Assembly (NCBI GenBank): GCA_029945375.1
Contig: CM057066.1
Coordinates: 558,001 to 622,000 of the forward strand
Direction: 5' to 3'
DNA from: Agaricus subrufescens
Lineage: Eukaryota; Basidiomycota; Agaricomycetes; Agaricales; Agaricaceae
Length of the DNA: 64,000 nt
A program made the position numbers and the translations under genes. The notes beneath the pieces were generated by a model, which had not been told where the DNA came from, did not search any database, and saw only the letters and a list, made by a program, of their open reading frames with translations. Positions 13,870 through 26,988 of this stretch are shown here, piece after piece; position 1 is the stretch's first letter; the number at the start of each line of letters is the position of its first letter.

Positions 13870-15166
13870 TTTCAGATCAACGTCCCTGCATGAAAGAACA
13901 AAGATATGTGGCAAAGAAACTCGCGCAGGTGCAGCAACCGCCGCCATACCCCCCTAAAATTACGACGTGTTCAAACAAGAACCATGATAGGCGGGGAGAA
14001 CCCGTTGCAGATGTGAGATTCCGGGTACTAGGCGCCGATAAGACCCACAATGTTAGAGTGTATAATTGGGTACCAAATAAGCGGTTTAACCGGCAGTCTA
14101 AAAAAGACAGCTCACCGTCGCAGCAATCACTGTGCGAATGGCAAGATTTCTAAAACGAAAACAAGGAAGGAATAAAGGGGACGGGTCACCCCACTACCAT
14201 AGGGGATCCCATCGTCATCAGAGATCGTGAACCGCGCAAGTGAGATAGTTGTGTTGAAATGATCACAACAATTTAGGTGACTAAACGAGATAAAGTTCAC
14301 CGGATAGTACGACTTGATGACTTACCGGAGAGAGACAGACAACAGTAGTGCCTGCTCCTCGAAGCGATCCGTAGGACGACATAACAACCCGACCGGTAAA
14401 AGACTAGAATAAACGAGCGTTAGGCATTGCTTAATACCGGTCTAATAACCTAGTTGGGTGGAGCATATCCTGCACAATGCTGCCAGGACAGGCTGCACAT
14501 GGTCACAATTATGAGTTGAGATCGCCCTGGTCGTCAAATGCCAGGTGCATGAGGAGTGCTGAGAAAGTTTGTTGGAATCTCACTGAACTGTATGATCAGT
14601 CGTATGTATTAGGTAAGGTGTCATACACGCCGTACACAGAACTGATCGAGTTAGTGACCTCGATGTCGCGGGTCCATGCTGTTGATTAACAAGATAGGTA
14701 AACTCATCCCGGCTAGTTTTCGCATGATCCATGGTGCCTTTGTTTCAGTTTCATCGGTACTGAGGGGTGGTAGAGACGCTGGATTCACAGGTCCTAAGGA
14801 TGATAGTTTGTCCGACATACCATATGCGTGCCTATATTTGGTTATGTGAGGCTCTGACATGGCTCTCACTAATTAGTCAGGGGCGCCGATAATAAACGTC
14901 AAATTTGAACTAGACAACTATGAACATTGGGTATGCAACTGAGATCCTGCCTGGCTCGTTGAGGCCTTGGACTTTTATTCTAACCCCACGGCCACTGTAC
15001 CCCAGACCCCTGGTCATTTCAACCAAGAGTGTCCCTGCCGTATAAATAGACTCATGCGAACGAATCAGATGAACATCCACAAATACAGGACGTTGAAGAT
15101 CCTATTCTCCCGTCTCACTGGCGAGGGCTCGTTGAGGCCTTCGATTTTACGGGTATACTTCATCGA
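13870..15166. other. Gene-poor region with no supported gene
   Basis: About 1.3 kb in which no open frame resembles a protein I know and no convincing exon chain could be built. The word GGCGCCGATAA occurs near 14030 and 14881, and GGCTCGTTGAGGCCTT occurs near 14953 and 15125, so some short duplication has happened. It may be decayed sequence upstream of the broken gene, or the 3' flank of the second SAH hydrolase. Confidence 0.4.
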
Positions 15167-17041
<1,875 letters not shown>

Positions 17042-17145
17042 TTTGGGAGAGGACAAGGGGGATGGGAGTTGAGGCGGAATCCAGATTGAAAATTAAATCG
17101 GATGATTTGGGCTGATGCTGCACGTGATCGGACCCATCCTCTGCC

Positions 17146-17554
17146 ATGGCGCGAAAGGACTGCCGGATCGCAGAGCTCGTGCAGTATGTGTGCAGCCTCG
17201 AACGGGGCGCGGACGGGCGGCCCCAGACGCACTGCTTCCCCCTTCCCAGAATGTTCAAATTGCAAGTCCGTGTCCCTCCCCGACGATCACTCGCTGATGC
17301 TGTTTGTTGCAAGGTGTCCTGGGTCCCCCGCCGTGGAGATCACAAAGTTGGTCGACATTGATTTGGCAACTGGCGAGGTCGCCATCCCGCCGGATGCTTC
17401 TAGGTATGTCTTCCGAGCTGCGTGTCCACGGGCTATGTCCAATCACATCATCTCCAGCCAGAACCTCGTCGTGAGAGCAACCTGGAAAGATGTCGTTCGA
17501 CACAAGGCCTCTGATCCCCACGAGCGCCAGGCTCCAACATTGTCTGGTGCCTAG
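17146..17554 (+). CDS. Som1-like mitochondrial export protein
   Basis: A small Cys-containing protein beginning MARKDCRIAELVQYVCSLE, followed by CFPLPRMFKL and CPGSPAVEITKLVDIDLAT. The spacing of cysteines and the ELVQY..C..RMF pattern resemble Som1, a factor of the mitochondrial inner-membrane peptidase (IMP) complex. The first intron makes sense only with a GC donor: FK-TT|GCAAGT...AAG|G-TGT keeps the frame, whereas the GT one base pair further on leads quickly to a stop. A second intron lies at about 17403-17459, and the stop is at 17552-17554. The protein is roughly 100 residues. The family call is by motif memory only; an unknown conserved protein is the alternative. Confidence 0.6.
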
Positions 17555-18147
17555 CACCTCCATGTGCTCCTGCAGTCCTCTACATGCGCAACCTCCGTGT
17601 TCTCTCAGCTCTAGATCATATATGTCATCTCATCTCTGGTATAGACGCTTCGGAAAACAGGGACGCTCGTTACTCCAGCCGCACGTGTTGCGCCCGTATA
17701 TTCTAGGCGGTTGAAATGCAAACCGAGTGGTCAATCACAGTTTGATTTGCGGGCCAGTTGAGTGTTTCAGGTTGAAGGCCAGTAACGATGCGGGAAAACA
17801 CACTGATCCGAAGCTGAACAACACCTTAGGGTATAATGTAATTGGTTCATACTCATCAGGCATTCATCATCTCTACCCTTTAGCCCGAGCCATCTCCAAT
17901 CATCAATCTCATTATACGAGGGGGAGAAACAATGTTTCTATTTTCTCCTGCAGTTACCGATATCACAGCCTCGCCTTTGATCTCGTGGATCTGGCTTTGT
18001 CACCACGCCCAGCTTCTAACTGAACCACTCTGCAGGGCCACGACGTTGGCATCAATTTCCCAGTATCTACAAGAAGTCATAAGCCGCACCTCTCCGGCCA
18101 TCTGCTCGTTACTGCAGTTTCTTACCTGATCTGCACTGCCGGTCAAG
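17555..18147. other. Intergenic, upstream of an unknown gene
   Basis: About 590 bases. The open frames here look random and carry no recognisable motif. It probably holds the 3' end of the Som1-like gene and the promoter and 5' leader of the next gene, which begins at 18148. Pyrimidine-rich stretches just before 18148 are common before fungal start sites. Confidence 0.45.
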
Positions 18148-19473
18148 ATGGATCCCTTACACCACTTCAACTGGGTAGTATCCCCTTCTCATATTAAAGA
18201 GGAGCATGGTGAACTAGTCCCGTCACTGTTATCTCCCCCAGCAACTCCTTCTCCATTCGCTCTTTCTTCTCTTTCACCCGGCCAACCTCCTCGCCGGCTC
18301 CCTCCTCCTTCTCCTCCTGCCAGTGGAAGAGCTCGTCCACGACCTTATCCTTCGGCCAGACCAACATTAAAAAAGGAACCCTATCCTCAACCTCAGCCAC
18401 CTCCTAGAATGCAGTGGACCTCGACTTCCTCCAGCGGGGCTCGCAGATCTGTTTCGAGCTCGGACCGCCGACCTTCTGACGCTGAGCGACCAACTCCATA
18501 TGGCAGTAATACAATGGTTAGTACTGGCACTCTGTCTTCAATATAAAAGCACTCAAGGCTCATTTCTCAGGATGCCTTCATGATGCATTCTTCTGGCTCT
18601 GAATCAACCCTCCTAGGAGCGATGGGGAGCTCATCTGATGCTTCGTACTCTCGCGTCCCTCCCTTGTATCCCAGCGACATGGGATGGAATGAAATGTCGA
18701 TGCTATCTGGGAATGCGGAAACGTCCTACCCAGCTGCTGTACCATCCCAGTTCCCCGCTCTCTCAACACCGTCAGGATATGGGAGCACGGACCTGGCACG
18801 CAATGCCTCCCCAGAGTCATTGGATCCCAATTCACCATCATACTATTCTCAAGGGCCTGACGGATATGTCATGGTTGACGGTCGCACATACCGCACATGC
18901 TCTTCGTCTTCGGGCTCCCAGTCGCCATATCAGCGAGAAGATCCTGAGAGTGAAGTCCGGCGTCTCAGAAAAAAGGTCAAGGATCTGGAAGCCATCATCG
19001 CCACTACCCCTGGCCCCTCCACGCCTGCCAATATGCCTCAAGCATTCCGTTTATCTTGGAAGCGAAGAACGGAAGCGAGGAAGAAGATGTTCTGTTCCCT
19101 CAACCGTGCAGGCAATGCGCTCTGTGCCTGGCATGACTCGAGACGCGAGAGACGAAAGTTTCCTCCTCGTAATGCACCTCCGGGTATGCTCAACTGTGGT
19201 TGCTCGCACGAGGAAGCACTGTTTGAAGAAAGCCTCGCCCGTCATGGCGTGGGTGGTTATCTACCAGGAGCAAATGTCAGGATGGACCCTGAACTTCGGG
19301 CCCCGCTGCTGCGATTGTTGCAGGAGCGGTATGGATACAAAGATGGTGATTTTGACTATGACCCTCAGACTATGCAATGGCATGTTGAACAGGACCCGGA
19401 ATGTTGGGAGCGTCAAGCGCATTCAGGCTCTAGTGCACGAACAAGGAGGAATGATCACTCAGAAAGACACTGA
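18148..19473 (+). CDS. Conserved basidiomycete protein of unknown function, coiled coil
   Basis: Two exons joined across 18515-18570 (ATG|GTTAGT...CTCAG|GAT). The first 250 residues are Pro/Ser-rich. A short basic leucine-zipper-like helix follows (SEVRRLRKKVKDLEAIIA), then a C-terminal region rich in Arg and Cys: KKMFCSLNRAGNALCAWHD, PPRNAPPGMLNCGCSHEEA, LFEESLARHGVGGYLPG, LRAPLLRLLQERYGY. I recognise this C-terminal block as recurring in Agaricomycete proteins without an assigned function. The pairing of basic residues, a zipper-like helix and disordered flanks suggests a nuclear role, which is inference. The stop at 19471-19473 and the frame are clean. Confidence 0.78.
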
Positions 19474-19995
19474 ATCCCTTAATTTATTGACATACTTATA
19501 CTCGTCATTCCTGAATTTGCATCTTTCCCTTACTCTCTCAGTCGTTACACCTTGGAGTTACATACAATATTACCCATCCATAATAGACTTAAACTACTGT
19601 AGGTTCTACTCGTAATTCTTGTCATTCCTTTTCCCCCGCTGTAGCATACATTCTATGTAGTTTTATTGGTGGTGTTGTCCGTAGTGTTAAATTATTTTAA
19701 AAATGCCCATAAGTTATGCTCATTACACAACTGCTCCTCGGAAGCATCCGAAATTAAAGTTTAAAACGGCGATAATTGTACTCAATGAAAGCTTATTGTA
19801 CTTTTCGTCATTTTTCTCCCTTTTTCTAAAACGTTCTGACCGCGTTTCGAATTTGTTGACCGGAATGAAGACCAATCATGGCATCGTCGTTCTCGCTCAG
19901 GTATCATGGGTAGCGGGAGTTCTCTGGGCTCCCCGAGCATTCCGGCCAATAGAAACAAAAGGTTGTGAACCCAGGGTGTCCGAAAATACAATGAG
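19474..19995. other. Intergenic region with possible first exon of the next gene
   Basis: Mostly AT-rich sequence without a gene. A frame opening at 19862 (MKTNHGIVVLAQVSWVAGVL) looks like a secretory signal peptide and could be the first exon of the Kar5-like gene. I could not find a splice that joins it cleanly in frame to the next exon. Confidence 0.4.
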
Positions 19996-22301
19996 ATGAC
20001 TTATTTGATCCTTGGCTCAGGAACCCTATCCCCGGGAGAGTTCGATCTTGTGCAGAGAAGTATCGGTGAGCTTGCGTTCCCAGCGGTTCCGCAGTTGAGA
20101 TTATCATTTAAAGACGGAGATGTAGGCCTGCTTGAACATTATTCCAACAAACCAGATTGTTTCAGGGTAGGGGCCAAGAGTATTCGTTCGCAATGTGGAG
20201 AAGGCGACATGGATGAAGAACAAAGAGTCATAGGTAAGTTCTGGGTAAGGATCGGGCGCATATAGTCATCGATTAATGACGTATAGCGTCTATTTCGATG
20301 ACGCTTTGTGAGATTGCTACAGGGAATCATTATTCCATACCATTGGAGTGTCATGAGTTCCATCCCGGTGAACCAGATGCGTCGCTGGGTTCTCATTCAT
20401 TGCCGAGAGCGAGTACAGCAAGCCAGTGTGTTGAGTGGGTGCAGATGCCAAGTTTCCGGAATAACTCTGGTTTTATATTGACGGTCACGGAAATTTTATC
20501 TATGGATATCGTAGTGCATTGGCCAGGAGCACACAGTTTTGGTCTAGTTATTCTGGATACCTCCGTGAGATGCGTAAGTGTTTCTTCGGGATTGATACGG
20601 GTCATTTTGTTTCCCTGTCGAACTTACTGTTTAGCGCAACTCTGTTACGCGTTTCGGCGATGGAACGAAATTGGTGAGAGTATTGATGATTTATAATAGG
20701 CCTAGCGTCGGTGGCTGAGTTACTCTTGTTTCGCTTGTCGGGATAGACCTAGCGAAGAATATCTATCAAAATGCAACGTTGGAAAAGATTGATTTCATCC
20801 GGGCCCTTTCTGCACGCGACCAACGATTAGACGACGCGATGGCGGCCTGGGATGAAGACTTCAGGGTAGGAAAGTATTTTGATGTACGGGATGGCTGTTC
20901 TCATCAGATATTTTAGATCCTGGTCACCCAAATGGAGTCGGTTGCAAATAGGTTTGATAAGATGCACACATCATTTCCCACTAAAATACAGCAAGAAATA
21001 GAAAAGGTGAAAGCAGAGCATTTCTGATTCGCATCCTTTTGTAATTGTTTCAGGTTGTGCTCGGGGCCCAATCCAGGATTGATCAACTACTGCAGCAACA
21101 TCAAAGGGAGGAAAGTCGTCTTCAGGAAATGGTGGGTGGGACATCATTGACTTTGCAGTGGTATTGATTTTGTGCCACAGTCAGTGGATCGTATCACAGG
21201 AATGGTGATAGCGGTAGCTAGCATCATTGAGGCAATGCAGATGCTTGTATTGACATCTGCGCAGTATGAAGGTCACATAGAAACCGTAAAGAGCGACATA
21301 GTTTTTCTTGCTCGGGAACTTGAAATGGAATACTTGGCGATGGTGACTGCAACCAAGCATCAGACTGAGCAATTCCTGGTAGGGAAATTGCATTCTATGT
21401 TTGGGGCTTGATAGAACTCTAAAGCTCCACGACAGAACGAAACAATTGTCCGTTGGCACGAATCGCAAGTTATCCTTGATGGAATCCGGCTCGTTGAGTG
21501 TTTGATGGCACGACAGGGTACGAGTGAACTGACCCATGACAGCTCTCGATGCAAGCAATCCGGGACAATCGGCAACTATCGGAGAACATTCAGAGCTTGG
21601 TCGACCAAACGAATGTGCTTCATGACCAACAGTCGCTAATCTTCTCGCAGTTTTCGGTGTTGTCAGACAAGACTATTGACCTAGCAGAGGTAACCGGCAA
21701 CGGCCTGATAGAGGTCAACAACTCGTTGTTTGATTTGAGGGCGGCTTTTGCGCAGGAGAGAGACACCAGAAGTCGTTACGTGTGGGATTCGTGCTTGATT
21801 TGGATTCTGGAAAGGGTCTTGCAGTGTGAGTTGTTTATAGTGCGTTTGATGGCCAAGGATGACATTGAATGAGCGCAACAGTTGATTCGGCTTCTGCGCA
21901 GAAGCTGATTCAGATTCCCTTGTTTAGAGCCTTGACCGTATTGGTTGGAGGCCTAGAGTCGGTCTTGCGCGTGGGGATATCACTGTTGATGGTAAGTCCA
22001 CACGGTTGGTTGAAGGTTCGAGATGGGTATAAATGGGTTGTAGAGTGCAAGTGTAGTTTTTTATTTTGCCTCAAGAAAGCTAGTCATGCGAGCTGTAGCC
22101 GGAAAGCACGCAGTGGTGCCACGGGAGTCGCTCGGAGGGCCTGAGAAAGTGCAGTTGGATTGGGGTCACCGCGTTGTTAGCGGATCCGAAGTGAGCATGA
22201 GTCGACTGGATGGAAGGCGGTTCGCTGGAGAGGGACGCCGCGGATGTCGTGGACGGGTTTCGCGCATTCCGAGCTGGCTGAGCGAGCCTCAGGGTAGATA
22301 G
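19996..22301 (+). CDS. Nuclear fusion protein, Kar5/Tht1-like
   Basis: About ten short exons join into one frame. The N-terminal region is Cys-containing: YSNKPDCFRVGAKSIRSQC, MTLCEIATGNHYSIPLEC, QCVDALARSTQFWSSYSGY, PQLCYAFRRWNEIDLAKNIY. A long coiled-coil-like region follows (DQRLDDAMAAWDEDFR through EVNNSLFDLRAAF). Near the C-terminus hydrophobic segments (IPLFRALTVLVGG) act as likely membrane anchors, with a basic tail to the stop at 22301. This order is that of Kar5/Tht1, ER/nuclear-envelope proteins required for nuclear membrane fusion in karyogamy. One donor (GA|GTGGGT near 20433) was chosen because it restores CVDAL. The true start is uncertain: 19996 is conservative, and a signal-peptide exon at 19862 is possible. 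A tail exon near 22050-22301 is supported by frame only. Confidence 0.75.
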
Positions 22302-22776
22302 GAGTAGACATAGATGACGCTGGGGACCTTTTGGGTGTGGAGTCGAGTCGTCTATTATGGTCAGATTGATCGACTGGTGCGAATCACAACACCAACAACA
22401 CCCTACCTCTCTCCTCCACCACCCCCCGCCGTCCCCCTTCCCATGGCTTTCCAGACCGAGCGCCCGGTCCCACCTCGCCACACCCACACCCTCTCCCTTC
22501 AAAACACCCATCAACCGCGGTATCAGTCCCCCCGTTTCAACAGATTCGGTGCCGCAAACCCCAAATACAACAAGGGATCCAGAGTGGCTTCTCCTTCAGT
22601 ATGTTTGGACCTTTCGACTAGTGAATCTTTATAGCTTATTATACTGCTAGAATAATAATGCACTCAACTCCGCAGCATTACAAAACGTATGGCTTCCTTG
22701 CGGACTCTCCATCTCCCTACTGCTTACAGTCAATCCCCTTCAGGTGCCAAAGGTAGAAGTCGATGGCACTGGGCAT

Positions 22777-25700
22777 ATGCACATGCCTTCGGTCAGTTCG
22801 AGCCTATGGTTGTTGTCATTCGAGACTCATCGTGATATTCCATCAGGCTACCGCCACTCCCTCCACTCTTGACTCGACCGACTCGACCGATACGCAGCCA
22901 TCGAAATCCCCTCCATCGTCAGCCCCTCCTCTGCGTCAGGACCACCCTCGTCGAGATCAGTTTACTGCGTACGGGATTCCGGTCTGTCTTTTCATGTTGG
23001 CGTCATCACCCAAGTTTCTCATCTCTCCCAGGCATATCCTACACAAGCGAGGAGCAATCAAATATGTCGAGACTTTGTTTACTCTACACGATGGTGCCCC
23101 CGTGGCTATGCTTGCTACTTTGTCCACCCCCTTGATAAGGTTTATTGGCGCAGGAAGCTCTGGGACGCCTTCAATTCGACTGAACCCGTTAGCACGATAC
23201 CACCGGTCTCTGGCGGGGAAGATATCGTGATGCCTACTTCTGCACACCTTGAGCCGTCTCAGCCTACACCATCTCCTAAGGAGCCGACAAAAGAGGATGA
23301 AGTTCTACCGAAGCCTTCTCAATCACTACTTTTCACTGAGACATCCCTACCACCAGCGCCGGACGTCGCGGTTGACCTCCCAGAGTCTAGCAATGGTTGG
23401 GAAGCAAATGGTGTATGGAAATCTGCTGCCAGGGCAGAAAATTGGACAGAAGGGTCTAGCTCTCCAGCCAGTAATACTGAGCATGTGAGTCTCTGGAATA
23501 TCTTGATTTACACCAACATTCAACCATTATATAGCTTTTTTCAGCTGAATCAGAGTCTTCAACACCGACAACGAGTGACGATGAACAGGAAGAGAAGCAG
23601 GCACCTCCCCCTCGTCGGAATCCATTTGATAACATTTGCCTCGCCTTCAAGAGGAGTGGTCGTTGCCCGATCGGAGCGAAATGTATGTTTAAGCATGTAG
23701 TAGAAATGGTCAGTTTGTGTTGCAAATGGGTCGAACTTTGTTAATCAGTCATACAGGATGAGCCTTCGCCAAGATCCTCTGAAACAGAGGAGACACAAGC
23801 ATGTTCATCTTCAACGGCTCCTCCAGCCGCACATGTTGTGGATACTACGCCCGCACAAGATACCAAGGCTCCGGCGACTCCCGTACCTGCGCAGTCAATA
23901 CTGCCCGCTCCAGTCAGGCCTCCTGGGATTCCGGAGCCGACGTCTCGCCCCAAGCACCCTCGACTAAAAACGAGAGACATTTGTTATAGATGGCAACAAG
24001 GAAAGTGTTCTCTCGGTCACAATTGTCGATGGTATCATCCTGATTCAGAACACGATGAGGCAGTATGTTGTTTTCCACCAGTTCATCTATTTGAATTTTA
24101 ATACTCATTTGCCCAGCCTTCCCCCGTCGTGTTAAAGATCTTCGACTCCAGAGAGGAATTCACGCAGTCATTCCCTCTTCATGAACACATGCGCGTCCAA
24201 TGCTCGGCTGGATTTGACATCCAGCGCCTTCAAACCGCCTTCGAATCCTCCACCCTTTTAATCAGCAATATCTCATCCCGTGTTCGATCAACTCAGTTGA
24301 AGGATGTTCTTGCCTCTTTTGGATCGGTTGAAGAATCACATATACCGCCGACTTTTTCCCACAACATGGTTCTCAAGGTGACGTACTCGGATGCTGCGGA
24401 GGCACAAAAAGCCCAAAATGCTTTGAATGGGTTGAAAATGTTCGAATTGACTCTCACTGCTAAAATTGCGGCAAGCAACTCAATGAAAACTGTTGCGAAT
24501 GCTATCATGAAGGATACATCTGTCCGTGTAACCTGGGAGGCTCCTGCGAAGGAAGTGTATGCTGGCTATTCTAACGAGGCGGACGCCAAGCGAGCCCTTG
24601 AAATTGCGCGAAAGTTCCCCTTGAATGGGCATTATTTGAGAGGGGTCATATATGAGGGAATGCCCGTAGTTGATATGGTTAACGTTCACTTTTGGGGTGT
24701 ACCTCTCGACGTTGACAAAGCTGATATGGTCCGGTTTGTCAACCCGGTCGACATGATGTGGACACGTCCCTCCTATACCGAGGCAGGAGAAGGAGAGAAA
24801 TTCATTCGAAAAATTTTATGGGCACATGGTGCTCCAGAAGCCTTTGACATCCTACCACCTCCTTATCGTGATGGCGGCGTCATCAAAGCATGGGCTACAT
24901 ATCCGACTGCTGCAAAGGCCAAGGAGGCGGCACGACACTTAGATGGTCGCAAACCCAAGTGCCTTGGGCTAACAGTGGTTCATGCGAAGCACGTATGTTC
25001 TATCTCATATTCACTATCAGAAGAGAAGTTCGTACCAATATCTTCTGCCATTGAGGCCCTTGTGGATTCACAGCGGAACACTTCCGGCTCGGTTGTTATT
25101 ATACCTCGGAACAATGGTGGAGCCACTATTCGACTTGCTGCCGATGGTCAGAAGGAGCTGGCACTTCTCAAGCACAAGTTTGAGACGATGTTGAAGGGTG
25201 ATATTGTGCGTTGTGATGGCAAGGTGGTTTGGGACTCGTATTTCTCGAGGCCGGAAGGTCAGGCGTTCTTGTGTCGCCTCGAGGCTGGCCCCCCATCCGT
25301 TCGCATCGTGACTGATACAACTCGGTGTCACATTCGAGTTCATGGACACCCGGTCCCTCGTGCGCGAGTTTTCAAACTGATCACCGACAAGGTCAAAGAA
25401 CTACGGTCACAAAAGAAGCTCCAGATTGCTTTACCAGGGCGTCTTTTGGGTGCGGCGTTGCGGAGTGTGGCTCTTCGGGCGCTACAGGACAAGCATGGGA
25501 TTGACAGCTCCCAGATCGATCTTTCAAAGCGAATTATGTACGTCTCGAGCGACTTTTCCGTATTTCGTGCCTTTAGAGAAGCGGTGGACGAGATTGAGCG
25601 CGGATTACCGGCGAGCGAGGATTATCATGGCCCGACCTGTCCTGTCTGTTTTGGAGAGCCTTCGTCGGCTTTGCAGTTGCAATGTGGCCATAGATGGTGT

Positions 25701-26264
25701 CGTGATTGCGTTGCGCATTACTTGCGTTCTACCGCGGAGCGACGGTCGTTCCCTGTCAAATGCTTGGGGAACGGGGGCCGGTGCGGTATCAAGATACCTA
25801 TTGCAGTAGCCAGGGAGGTACTCTCCTCGCAGGAAGTCATGTCAATCGTCGAGGCCGCTTTTCATTCACATATTCAATCACGGCCAAAGGAGTACCGGTT
25901 CTGTCCCTCGCCCGACTGCCCGCAGGTCTATCGCACGACGCCACAAAAGGCGGCGTTACAATGTCCGTCGTGCTTGACGAGTATATGCACGAGATGTGGA
26001 TCTGAAGCTCATGATGAATTACAATGTGCGGATCAAGTGCAGGACGAGTTGTTTAAGAAATGGGTGAAGGAGCATGATGTGAAGCATTGCCCGACGTGTG
26101 ATGTACCGATTGAGAGGGTGGAGGGGTGTAATCATATGACGTGCACGAGATGCCAGACGCATATTTGCTGGCAGTGTTTGAAGACGTTTGAGGGTGGACA
26201 GGGGATTTATGGACATATGCGGGAAGTCCACGGAACATTTGGGTTGGGACAGATTTTCGAGTGA
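22777..26264 (+). CDS. RBR-type E3 ubiquitin ligase with three CCCH fingers and RRM-like domains
   Basis: Exons chain from about 22777 through introns near 22792-22848, 22982-23031, 23485-23544, 23709-23756 and 24062-24118 into a large final exon ending at 26264. Three CCCH fingers are visible: CRDFVYSTRWCPRGYACYFVH, CLAFKRSGRCPIGAKCMFKH and CYRWQQGKCSLGHNCRWYH. RRM-like segments follow (TLLISNISSRVRSTQLKDVL and a second near 24540-24980). The C-terminus is a full RING-IBR-RING2: CPVCFGEPSSALQLQCGHRW, CPSPDCPQVY, then HCPTCDVPIERVEGCNHMTC, where the RING2 cysteine is the expected catalytic residue. RBR enzymes pass ubiquitin through a thioester to substrate; the fingers suggest RNA-linked targets. 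The 5' end is unclear: coding-like sequence begins already at 22443 (MAFQTERPVPPRHTHTL). Confidence 0.85.
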
Positions 26265-26988
26265 TTGAAGAAACCGTGAAGAAAGGATTTTTTTTTTGTT
26301 TTTGTTCGTGAGATCTTCAATTAGTCGAAAATGTGTGACTGGATTCTGAAGTGTTTTGGTGGACTTGCGCGTTTTTTTTTTTTTTTCGTCTTCCTTATTG
26401 TTATTCTGTTTCTCGATTGGGTTGAGTTGTTGTGTTTATTAGGTCATTTGTATCACCCTCCCCCCCACTTTATCCTTCTTCTCCTTCTCATTATTCCTTC
26501 TATTTGTATTATTGCTAGTCTCTTCCCTCCTCTCTCCTCTCCTCCATGCACTCTCTGTAAGCTTATTCGGTACTAATTCTGTTGGTTCTTACTTTTGACG
26601 TGGGACTGTTTTTGTCGTCGCCAATAGATTTTTTATCTATCTATTAAACTGTATGCTTCTCTTCCTTTTGATTTCATGCTTATGCCTTTTTGTTTATATT
26701 GTACACTAGATGATGATGATGGGATGAATATATATTTCGGGGATGTGCTTCCATGAAATCGCGAGACGTTTCTTATTAAATGATGGGGTATAATAAATAC
26801 TAGGTTAGTGCTAACTGACAACAAAGGCGGGGAGGGGGAGAGGAAAAGATAAGCATATAAATAGTGCACCTGGCGTGGGGGGGGGGTAAATGAAACTACA
26901 GTCCGGCAAGAACGAAGAGAGAACAAGATGACGGGGGGGTGGGAGGGTATTAGACATAGTTAATGAGCTGGTGATCAGATTGGGTATG
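26265..26988. other. Convergent intergenic region, T-rich
   Basis: About 720 bases between the RBR ligase (+) and an unknown gene (-). Several T homopolymers and pyrimidine-rich stretches (26291-26299, 26371-26386, 26450-26540) and a G run near 26878-26886 occur. No gene is supported; the short open frames are hydrophobic strings caused by composition. Confidence 0.5.
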
